Below, piece after piece: positions 50,796 to 58,467 of a stretch of DNA of 64,000 nt. Numbering within the stretch: the stretch's first letter is position 1; each line of letters starts with the position of its first letter. The translations under genes and the position numbers were made by a program. This DNA comes from Pedobacter boryungensis (GTDB lineage: Bacteria > Bacteroidota > Bacteroidia > Sphingobacteriales > Sphingobacteriaceae). Under the pieces are notes generated by a model. It was given only the letters and a program-made list of their open reading frames with translations. It was not told the DNA's origin and did not search any database. Location of the stretch: positions 806,001 through 870,000 of the forward strand of contig NZ_JABMKV010000002.1 of assembly GCF_013204825.1 (NCBI RefSeq). The letters are read 5' to 3'.

Positions 50796-53700
50796 TTAAA
50801 AATTGCAACGTAAAGAAAGATTATAAGTTCTAGAGTTTGGATAACCACCAAGGTCTACACCAAATAAAGCAGGGTTATCGCCATAGCTATTAATCTCAGG
50901 ATCGTAACCAGAATAATTGGTAAATGTATAGAGGTTGTTAACGCCTAAAGAAACTTTTAAATTAGAAATCGTTTTAGATTTTAATGGAACGTTATATCCA
51001 AAAGTGATGTTTTTAATCCTCACAAAACTTCCGTCTTCTACAAACCTTCTGCTAAACAATAGGTTTCTAAAAAACTGACGCATAATTTTTGGTCCAGTTG
51101 CATTGCTATTGTCTTTGCCTTCTGCCCAAGCTCCATCAGACATTTCTTGAGTGATATTCTTGTTGGTACCCAAGTTGCCGCTAAATCTAGTATTCATATT
51201 AATGATGTCATTTCCTTGTACACCATTAATGAATACACTTAAATCAAATCTTTTGTATTTAAAATTATTGGTAAAACCGAATGTATAATCAGGATTTACA
51301 TCCCCAATAAATGTTCTGTCGCTTTGCGCAATTGAAGTTCTATCGTTATCTAAATTTTTATATTTAACTTCTCCAATCGTTCTTAAAATAATAGCATCGC
51401 CTAATCCACTGTACGCAGGATCGCTTCTTACTTCTGCTTCATTATCATAATATCCATCTTCAACATAGCCGTATAATGCACCAATTGGCTTCCCAACAGT
51501 TTGAATAAATGGCGCATCTCCAGTTGAAATATTTCGGCCATATTGTTCAGTTACATCTGGACTTAGGCTTAAAATTTTATTTCGGTTAAATGAAATATTG
51601 AAATTAGAGTTCCATTCAAAGTCTTTGTTTTTTAAGACAACACCATTTAATGTTAATTCTAAACCTTTGTTCTCAATTGATCCTGAATTAACCAATTTCG
51701 TCTGAAAACCAGTTGAAGAAGGAATAATTAAATTTTGCAATAGATCGTCGGTTATCTTTTTGTATAGATCTACATGAAAATTTAACCTGTTTTTAAATAG
51801 GCCTAAGTCTAAACCTAAATTATACGAGGTTGTAGTTTCCCATTTCAATTTTTCATTGGCAGGTCCGGCATACAAATCATTAGCTAAACCAGTTTGAACT
51901 GAGCCGCCAAACGGATAATTGTATACGCTCAATTTTGCTAATGAAGCATATGAACCAATTCCTTGATTACCTGTCTGGCCATAACTAATACGTAATTTCA
52001 AATCACTAATGGCTTTAACATTTTTCATGAACTCTTCATTCGATATTTTCCATGCAGCAGCGGCTGATGAAAAACCTGCCCATTTATTATCCTTTCCAAA
52101 TTTACTAGAGCCATCTTGACGATAAGAAAAGGTTAATAAATAGCGATCATCATAATTATAATTTGCTCGACCTAAAAATGAAATTAAAGTAGATTGATAA
52201 CGATAGGTAATAATTGGAAGAACAACCTCTCCGGCAGCAAGATTTTCATTTTCTAATGCATCATTTGGAAAAGTTTTGGCTTCCGCTCTTTTACTATTTC
52301 CATTAGTGCGTTCAAAAGTGCCTGCACCAACTATGTTTAAGCTATGTTTGTCAATTTTTTTGTTATACGTAAGAATGCTTTCTGCTACGCCACTATTCCA
52401 AACGTTATCAGATTTTAAACCCCAACCTTTTACAGCAAATCCTTCGTACACACTTCTTGGATAATATTGGTCTCTAGTACTGCCAGCATAACTAAATCCA
52501 ATGTTCTGTCTAAATTTGAAATCCTTTAAGAAAGTTGCTTCCAAATAGTTAGAAGTGAAAATATTTAATCCTTTTACTCTATTTAAAACATCATTTACAT
52601 AAATGTAAGGGTTTGTAATAAAAGCATCGCCGACCCCATCATATGCTATTGGCTGTGATAAGGTAGAAGGAAATGTTAATGCCGAACGGATAACTCCTGC
52701 ACTTGCAGCATCAGATTTATCGGTTCCTGTTTTCACGCCATTGTTAATTGTCCTAGCTATAGAAGTACTTGTTCCTACTTTAAATGTTTTGCTAACGTTT
52801 CTATTTAAATTTAAGCCTAAACTAAACCTGTTATAATCAGAATTTGAGATAGTGCCTTCTTGATCTAGGTAACTAAAAGTTAAACTATGACTACCGGCAT
52901 CACTCCCTCCAGAAACATTGATAGAATAGTTCTGATATAAACCACGGCGAAAAATTTGATCTTGCCAGTTATTTTTATCTCCTATATAATCTTGTGGACC
53001 TTTATCGTAATAAGTTTGTCCTGGATTTAATGGGTCGGGAATGGTTTCTCCTCTATAGGGTAGTGTATAAGCTGTACCTGTATATTTGTTTGAATTCGTA
53101 TACGCTAAATTTTGATATGCTGCATATTCTGAGGCATTAAGCACATCTAATTTTCTAGATACTTCTGCTTGTCCGAAAGTAAAATTAGCTTCTATTCTAT
53201 CTTTGCCGCTTTTTCCTTTTCTTGTTGTGATTAATACCACGCCATTAGCACCGCGTGAACCATAAATTGCTGTTGCTGATGCATCTTTAAGGATATCAAT
53301 GCTTTCAATATCATCTGGATTTAAAAAAGACATTGCGTTTAAAGTTTGTTTCTCATCATCTCCAATGGATAGTGGGGTAGAGCCACTGCTATTGTTATTA
53401 AAAGGAACACCATCAATTACATAAAGAGGTTCTGTACCTCCTAAAAATGAGTTCGACCCTCTAACGCGAATACTTAATCCAGCACCTGGCGCACCATCAT
53501 TTTGTGTTACATTTACACCAGCAATTTTTCCTTGTAAAGCTTGTAAAACATTAGTGGGGGCATCTTTAATTAAGTCTTCTCGTTCAATTCTTGATACTGA
53601 TCCAGTAAGGTCTGATTTTTTAACAGTTCCATAACCAACAATCACAACATCAGAAAGAGTAGTGCTCTTAGATTTTAAAACAACGTTGAAAGAAGTTTTA

Positions 53701-53975
53701 GTTCCAATAGCAATTTGTTGTCCTTCCATTCCTAAAAATGTAACGACTAAAATTTGCGCAGAAGAAGGAATATTTAACGAGAAATTACCATTACCATCAG
53801 TAATAGTGGATACTTTAGTGTTCTTAATACTAACAGAAACACCTGGAAGTGTTAATCCATTTTCATCAGATACTTTGCCTGAGATCTTTTTATCTTGAGC
53901 AAAACAAGTCGTGATAGATAACAGGCATACAAGTATTGCCAATAAATTAGTAGATAGTTTATTAAGCATAAGCAT
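50796..53975 (-). CDS. SusC-family TonB-linked outer-membrane transporter
   Basis: A 1059-residue protein. After the signal peptide (LLAILVCLLSITTCFAQ) comes a carboxypeptidase-regulatory-like domain (ISGKVSDENGLTLPGVSVSIK, residues about 30-105), the TonB-box region SDVVIVGYGTVKKSDLTGS typical of SusC, a plug with LQGKIAGVNVTQNDGAPG and VLKDASATAIYGSRGANGVVLI, and a 22-strand barrel ending SRTYNLSLRCNF. First gene of the operon; its -7 element is at 53992-53999. A second ATG two codons in (53969) is an alternative start. The substrate, mannooligosaccharides, is inferred from the operon. Confidence 0.95.
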   Translation of the reverse strand: MLMLNKLSTNLLAILVCLLSITTCFAQDKKISGKVSDENGLTLPGVSVSIKNTKVSTITDGNGNFSLNIPSSAQILVVTFLGMEGQQIAIGTKTSFNVVLKSKSTTLSDVVIVGYGTVKKSDLTGSVSRIEREDLIKDAPTNVLQALQGKIAGVNVTQNDGAPGAGLSIRVRGSNSFLGGTEPLYVIDGVPFNNNSSGSTPLSIGDDEKQTLNAMSFLNPDDIESIDILKDASATAIYGSRGANGVVLITTRKGKSGKDRIEANFTFGQAEVSRKLDVLNASEYAAYQNLAYTNSNKYTGTAYTLPYRGETIPDPLNPGQTYYDKGPQDYIGDKNNWQDQIFRRGLYQNYSINVSGGSDAGSHSLTFSYLDQEGTISNSDYNRFSLGLNLNRNVSKTFKVGTSTSIARTINNGVKTGTDKSDAASAGVIRSALTFPSTLSQPIAYDGVGDAFITNPYIYVNDVLNRVKGLNIFTSNYLEATFLKDFKFRQNIGFSYAGSTRDQYYPRSVYEGFAVKGWGLKSDNVWNSGVAESILTYNKKIDKHSLNIVGAGTFERTNGNSKRAEAKTFPNDALENENLAAGEVVLPIITYRYQSTLISFLGRANYNYDDRYLLTFSYRQDGSSKFGKDNKWAGFSSAAAAWKISNEEFMKNVKAISDLKLRISYGQTGNQGIGSYASLAKLSVYNYPFGGSVQTGLANDLYAGPANEKLKWETTTSYNLGLDLGLFKNRLNFHVDLYKKITDDLLQNLIIPSSTGFQTKLVNSGSIENKGLELTLNGVVLKNKDFEWNSNFNISFNRNKILSLSPDVTEQYGRNISTGDAPFIQTVGKPIGALYGYVEDGYYDNEAEVRSDPAYSGLGDAIILRTIGEVKYKNLDNDRTSIAQSDRTFIGDVNPDYTFGFTNNFKYKRFDLSVFINGVQGNDIINMNTRFSGNLGTNKNITQEMSDGAWAEGKDNSNATGPKIMRQFFRNLLFSRRFVEDGSFVRIKNITFGYNVPLKSKTISNLKVSLGVNNLYTFTNYSGYDPEINSYGDNPALFGVDLGGYPNSRTYNLSLRCNF

Positions 53976-53991
53976 TTTATTTGGTTTATAT

Positions 53992-53999
53992 CAAAAGTA
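53992..53999 (-). promoter_or_regulatory. Candidate -7 promoter element of the mannan operon (TACTTTTG)
   Basis: On the minus strand this reads TACTTTTG, an exact TAnnTTTG match, 17 bases before the susC ATG. No clear TTTG -33 box is present, which fits an activator-dependent promoter. The 120-base gap to the divergent AraC gene would hold its operator. Confidence 0.55.
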
Positions 54000-54197
54000 G
54001 TGTTCAATGCGTTGCGATAAATAATACTATTTTATCCATTTATAATATTTTTATCTCTTTAGTGTTCGTTTTACTCAAAATAACTATCATTTAATTTGGC
54101 TTATAATCTTTTAATTAGCAATTTAACTATAGTTGTTATATATTTGAATATTGATATTATTTTATCTTATTTATTGATATTATTTAATCATTTTACT

Positions 54198-55073
54198 GTG
54201 CATTCAACGATAATAAAAGAAATTACTCCACTTACCAATAGCGATTGTTTCACCATTTTTGAAAGAAAGAAACAAGATTTTGATTTTCCATTGCATTATC
54301 ATGAAGAGATGGAATTGAATTTTATTTCTAATGCTAGCGGGGCACGTAGAGTTGTTGGTGATCATATTGAGGAAATTGGGGATATCGAATTGGTTTTAGT
54401 TGGTTCTAATTTACCACATGTTTGGGAAACCTATAAGTTAAACGGTAAAGAAATTCATGAAGTAACCATTCAATTTCACAAAGATTTATTTGATGAAAAA
54501 TTTCTGCGCAGAAATCAATTGCGTGTAATTAGAGAACTATTTGAAAAATCGAAATGCGGTATTTTATTTTCTAAAGAAACAGCACAAGCGATTGGTCCGC
54601 GATTGGTGAAACTAAATAAGAAACATGGTTTCGATTCTGTATTGGAATTGATGTCCATTTTACATGATCTTTCTACTTCCAGAAACATGCGTACGCTTTC
54701 TGATTCTACATTTAGTAATGCTGAATTTTCTTATACCAGTAGGCGGGTAGAAAAAGTGATGGAATATATTAATGTCAATTTTGATAAACAAGTGAGCCTT
54801 GCCGAGGTTGCAAGAATAGCAAACATGACTGAAGTTTCATTTAGCCGATTTTTTAAAAGCCGCACAGGGATCAGTTTTATTGATAGTTTAATCGAAATCC
54901 GATTGGGTCATGCGTCAAGAAAATTAATCGACACCACGGAAGCTGTTGCCGAAGTCGCTTACAATTGCGGTTTTAATAACATCTCTAACTTTAATAGAAT
55001 ATTTAAAAAGAAAAAAGGATGCACACCTAAAGAGTTTAGGGAAAATCTTTCTGGTCATAGAGTTTTCGTTTAG
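54198..55073 (+). CDS. AraC-family regulator of the mannan locus
   Basis: I start it at GTG 54198 (291 residues). Frame extension to 54096 adds 34 hydrophobic AT-rich residues that look non-coding. The N-terminal half is a cupin-like sensor (FPLHYHEEMELNFISN, GDIELVLVGSNLPHVW). The C-terminal half holds two helix-turn-helix motifs: VSLAEVARIANMTEVSFSRFFKSRTG and TEAVAEVAYNCGFNNISNFNRIFKKKKG-CTPKEFR. It is divergent from susC and leads the CE2-like, GH172 and SGNH genes. It most likely activates both arms in response to a mannan-derived sugar. Confidence 0.92.
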   Translation: MHSTIIKEITPLTNSDCFTIFERKKQDFDFPLHYHEEMELNFISNASGARRVVGDHIEEIGDIELVLVGSNLPHVWETYKLNGKEIHEVTIQFHKDLFDEKFLRRNQLRVIRELFEKSKCGILFSKETAQAIGPRLVKLNKKHGFDSVLELMSILHDLSTSRNMRTLSDSTFSNAEFSYTSRRVEKVMEYINVNFDKQVSLAEVARIANMTEVSFSRFFKSRTGISFIDSLIEIRLGHASRKLIDTTEAVAEVAYNCGFNNISNFNRIFKKKKGCTPKEFRENLSGHRVFV

Positions 55074-55077
55074 TCGT

Positions 55078-56139
55078 ATGAAATTATTATTTTCAATTTT
55101 ATTGCTAACAATTTGTAGCAGCTTTACTGTAAATCATAAAGAGCAGTTTTTCGCTGCAGATAACCCTTATATACAATATACGGGCAGAGTAGATTTTACA
55201 AACTCAGCAAAACCAAAACTTTGGGCTTCTGGTGTCTATGTTCAAGTAAAATTTAGGGGTACTTCGTGTTCACTTCAAATTAATGATGAAATGATATGGG
55301 GTAAAGTTCTTAATTACTTAGAAATAAGGATAGATGATCAGCCGGCTTATCGGATTCAATTAAAAGGAAAAGAGAATACGCTAGTGTTAGCTGAAAATTT
55401 AACAAAAGGAGATCATGTAGTTACCATTTGTAAAAATTCAGAAGCTGAAAATGGGTATGTAGAAATTGTAGGTTTTACATGCGAAAAATTACTACCTCTA
55501 CCTGCAAAGCAAAAAAGAAAAATGGAATTTATTGGCGATTCAATTACCTGTGGTGCAGGTAGCGATGAAAGTGTAATTGCTTGCGGTAAAGGAGAATGGC
55601 ATGATCAGCACAATGCTTGGTTTGCCTATGGGCCAACTACCGCTCGAAACTTAAATGCACAATGGCATTTATCGTCTGTTTCGGGTATCGGATTAATGCA
55701 TAGTTGTTGCGACAAAAAAATAGTGATGCCACAGGTTTTTGATAAGGTTAGCATGGCAAGAGATACTATAAAATGGGATTTCAGTAAATACCAACCAGAT
55801 GTGGTAACTGTATGTTTAGGGCAAAATGATGGTGTACAAGACTCGACCAAATTTTGCAATGCTTATGTGAAATTTGCTAAAACACTACGAGGTTATTATC
55901 CTAAAGCAAAGCTGATTTTTTTAACTAGTCCAATGGCGAATAAAGAATTGAAAACGGCATTAGTAAAGTATATCAATGCTGTTAAAAAGACCTTAAATGA
56001 TAATGGGGAGCATAATATTGGCTCTTATTTCTTTACTAAACAAGCCAATAAAGGCTGCGGTGGCCATCCTTCTTTAGCAGAACATAAAGAGATTGCAGAT
56101 GAACTTACGGCTTATGTTAAGAAAACAATGAAATGGTAA
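55078..56139 (+). CDS. SGNH esterase with N-terminal jelly-roll, CE2-like
   Basis: ATG 55078, four bases after the regulator's stop, gives 353 residues with a signal peptide (LLFSILLLTICSSFTV); a longer frame runs back to 54946 inside the araC gene. Residues 25-135 are a beta-sandwich (IQYTGRVDFTNSAKPKLWASG, then strands to VEIVGFTCEK), and 145-353 the SGNH domain: FIGDSITCGAG (Ser), a Gly block, VCLGQNDG (Asn) and GGHPSLAEHKEIA (His). This is the layout of carbohydrate-esterase family 2, whose known members deacetylate glucomannan and xylan. In this locus acetylated mannan is the likely substrate. Confidence 0.88.
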   Translation: MKLLFSILLLTICSSFTVNHKEQFFAADNPYIQYTGRVDFTNSAKPKLWASGVYVQVKFRGTSCSLQINDEMIWGKVLNYLEIRIDDQPAYRIQLKGKENTLVLAENLTKGDHVVTICKNSEAENGYVEIVGFTCEKLLPLPAKQKRKMEFIGDSITCGAGSDESVIACGKGEWHDQHNAWFAYGPTTARNLNAQWHLSSVSGIGLMHSCCDKKIVMPQVFDKVSMARDTIKWDFSKYQPDVVTVCLGQNDGVQDSTKFCNAYVKFAKTLRGYYPKAKLIFLTSPMANKELKTALVKYINAVKKTLNDNGEHNIGSYFFTKQANKGCGGHPSLAEHKEIADELTAYVKKTMKW

Positions 56140-57341
56140 AATTAAGAATTAAGATCTCTTTAATTTTTTTGAGTTTAAGCATAAATTTAAATGCGCAAGA
56201 ACTCTTTAAAATGAAGGGTAATGTGAAATCTAGACTCATCAGTTTCGAAAACTTAAGTGGCGCTAGTAGCAATGGCGGTAAGGAAAATAATGGTGCAAAA
56301 GGTCATGCGACAGAGACTATTTTACCAGGAGCTACTCGAACAATTGTTAATTATAATGGCAACGGAATAGTGCAAAGAATGTGGTATACAATTAGTGAGC
56401 GAAGTCCAGAAGTATTACGTTCAATTAGATTACAAATATTTTGGGACGGTGCTACAAAACCTGCAGTTGATGTTCCATTTGGTGATTTTTTTGGCATTGG
56501 TTTAGGTCAGAAAAAACCGTTTGAATCTGCCTTTTTCAGTGATCCGGAAGGAAAATCATTCAATTGCTTTATCCCAATGCCATTTCACAAGCAGGTAAAA
56601 ATTCTTTTCATTAATGAAAGTAAATTAAATGTAAACCTGTTTTTTGATGTCGATATTCTAGAAACCCCACCACATACTGCAGATGTATTGTATTTTCATG
56701 CTTATTGGAATAGAAAAATTACTAGTGAGTTGGGGGAAGATTTTGAGATCTTGCCTACTATAAAAGGAAAAGGTAGATTTTTAGGAACAAATGTTGGCGT
56801 AATTACCGATTCTGTTTATCGTGGTACATGGTGGGGTGAAGGAGAAGTGAAAATGTATATTGATGAAGATACTAAGTACCCAACTATCAATGGAACAGGA
56901 ACAGAAGATTACGTTGGCGCTGCTTGGGGTTTAGGAACTTTTAATCATCAATTTCAAGGATGTTTAGTGGCGGACAATAAATTGGGATATTTTGCATTTT
57001 ATAGATACCATGTCCCTGATGAGATTTATTTTAACAGCGGTATTAAGGTGACGATACAAGAACTTGGTGGTACTAGTTTAGAGATAGCAAGAAAGTTATA
57101 TACATCAGGAGCCAGAATTAAACCTGTTATTGCTAATTCTAAAACTGGATATTTAAAACTAAATACAATTAATCCCCTCCCTATACTTACAGATGAACAG
57201 TTTAGACCAGGTGGTGTGTTGTTTTACAGAGTTGATGATTATTCTGCAACAAGTTATTTTTACTTGGATAAACCTACTCATGATTTACCAAGTTTACAAC
57301 CAATTGAAATACGTACTTATAACTTAAAAACTATAAATTAA
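56133..57341 (+). CDS. DUF2961 / GH172-family glycoside hydrolase
   Basis: A 402-residue protein with signal peptide (ISLIFLSLSINLNA). It starts inside the CE2-like gene (seven-base overlap), so the two are translated from one message. DUF2961 features are visible: GATRTIVNYNGNGIVQRMWYTI, VDVPFGDFFGIG, a segment FNCFIPMPFHKQVKI, and INGTGTEDYVGAAWGLG, which holds a proposed catalytic Glu. I recall that this family was renamed GH172 with difructose-anhydride and D-arabinofuranosidase members. The substrate on mannan is unknown; a side-chain fructo- or arabinofuranose is one possibility. Confidence 0.85.
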   Translation: MVKLRIKISLIFLSLSINLNAQELFKMKGNVKSRLISFENLSGASSNGGKENNGAKGHATETILPGATRTIVNYNGNGIVQRMWYTISERSPEVLRSIRLQIFWDGATKPAVDVPFGDFFGIGLGQKKPFESAFFSDPEGKSFNCFIPMPFHKQVKILFINESKLNVNLFFDVDILETPPHTADVLYFHAYWNRKITSELGEDFEILPTIKGKGRFLGTNVGVITDSVYRGTWWGEGEVKMYIDEDTKYPTINGTGTEDYVGAAWGLGTFNHQFQGCLVADNKLGYFAFYRYHVPDEIYFNSGIKVTIQELGGTSLEIARKLYTSGARIKPVIANSKTGYLKLNTINPLPILTDEQFRPGGVLFYRVDDYSATSYFYLDKPTHDLPSLQPIEIRTYNLKTIN

Positions 57342-57349
57342 ATTAATTT

Positions 57350-58000
57350 ATGAAGACTTTAAAACTAATTGCCTTATTCCTTTTCGTATTTGTTACTGCG
57401 CAAGCACAACAGAAAGATCAGTTTTACAATGAAATTCAGAACTTTAAAAAACAAGATAGCATTAAATTTCCCCCAAAAAATGCAGTGCTTTTTATAGGAA
57501 GTTCAACCTTTACCAAATGGAAAGATGCACAAACGTATTTTCCAGATCATCTAATTTTAAATCGTGGTTTTGGCGGTTCTTCTTTGCCAAATGTGATTAA
57601 TTACATTGGTGATGTAGTTTATCCTTACCACCCCAAACAAGTGGTGATCTATTGCGGAGAAAACGATTTTACAGGAAATGCAACCGCACAAATAGTAGTA
57701 GACCGAGTTAAAAACTTAATAGATTTAATTCGAGCAAAATACCCGAGAGTTCCTATCGCTTATATTTCTATTAAACCAAGTCCATCAAGAGAAAAGTATT
57801 GGCCGTTAATGGTAGAAGCAAATCAAAAGATAGCGGAAATGATTAAGGGCATAAGGCGTGCCGATTATATCAATACTTATGATGCTATGTTTAACGCAGA
57901 TGGTACAATAATGAAAGATATTTTTCTTGCAGATAACCTGCATATGAACGCCAAAGGATATGCCATTTGGGCAAAAATTATGGAACCCTATTTAAAGTAA
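57350..58000 (+). CDS. Secreted SGNH/GDSL-type hydrolase
   Basis: A 216-residue single-domain protein with signal peptide (LIALFLFVFVTAQAQQ). The SGNH blocks are VLFIGSSTFTKW (nucleophile Ser, in GSS rather than GDS), NRGFGGSSLPNVINY (Gly), VIYCGENDFTGN (Asn) and ADNLHMNAKGYAIW (Asp-x-x-His). It is probably an esterase acting on acetyl or acyl groups. It is eight bases after the GH172 gene, so it is the last gene of the divergent arm, giving this locus two structurally different esterases. Confidence 0.9.
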   Translation: MKTLKLIALFLFVFVTAQAQQKDQFYNEIQNFKKQDSIKFPPKNAVLFIGSSTFTKWKDAQTYFPDHLILNRGFGGSSLPNVINYIGDVVYPYHPKQVVIYCGENDFTGNATAQIVVDRVKNLIDLIRAKYPRVPIAYISIKPSPSREKYWPLMVEANQKIAEMIKGIRRADYINTYDAMFNADGTIMKDIFLADNLHMNAKGYAIWAKIMEPYLK

Positions 58001-58036
58001 GATTATAAATTCATCTTTATTTTCTATTTTTGCTAG

Positions 58037-58351
58037 GTGAAAAACTTAGGTGTCTTTTATTTAATCTTTGTGGTATTGCTTTCGGTACTCCCATGTAGCG
58101 ATGAATTAGAAGGACAAGAATTTACCCAACAAATTATTGTTAAAATAGATCATGATAAAGCCAAAGGTAGTGCAGAGAGCTGTTCGCCTATTTGCCTATG
58201 TTCGTGTTGCGGGCAAAGTGTGATCGAACCTCAGTTTATAGCATTTCAATCAGAAAATGGAGCTTTTATAGTAGAAAATCAAACTTCTACACATGATTTT
58301 TCTCTGGAGCAAAGAGCGAAAAACATCTGGCAACCGCCAAAATTGAGTTAA
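58037..58351 (+). CDS. DUF6660-like small secreted Cys-rich protein (104 aa)
   Basis: It starts at GTG 58037. A signal segment (LGVFYLIFVVLLSVLPC) precedes a short mature domain. A cluster of six cysteines (CSPICLCSCCGQ plus the upstream Cys of the leader) suggests metal binding. The family is found just upstream of TonB-dependent receptors in Bacteroidetes, as here (the receptor starts at 58468). A role in metal uptake or homeostasis is inferred; the function is not proven. Confidence 0.72.
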   Translation: MKNLGVFYLIFVVLLSVLPCSDELEGQEFTQQIIVKIDHDKAKGSAESCSPICLCSCCGQSVIEPQFIAFQSENGAFIVENQTSTHDFSLEQRAKNIWQPPKLS

Positions 58352-58467
58352 ACTAAAATCACATGTTCAGCTTTCTCTAAGCAAATTTTAAATTTACGGC
58401 ATTACATAATGCTGATGAACTGCATTGTTATGCAATGCGCACTCAATTTATATCATTAATATTCAAG

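Noticed and set aside
54096..54197. N-terminal extension of the AraC regulator (34 hydrophobic residues).
   Set aside because: It is AT-rich promoter sequence read through from a TTG. The GTG at 54198 gives a normal-length AraC protein, and a membrane segment would be atypical.
54946..55077. Longer start of the CE2-like esterase inside the araC gene.
   Set aside because: The frame there is out of phase with a strong coding region. ATG 55078 gives a proper signal peptide four bases after the araC stop.
58001..58467. Placing the Cys-rich gene and the TonB receptor within the mannan locus.
   Set aside because: They follow the SGNH gene on the same strand but have no SusD or glycan-enzyme link, and the Cys-rich partner points to metals. 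Read-through from the mannan arm is possible but not shown.
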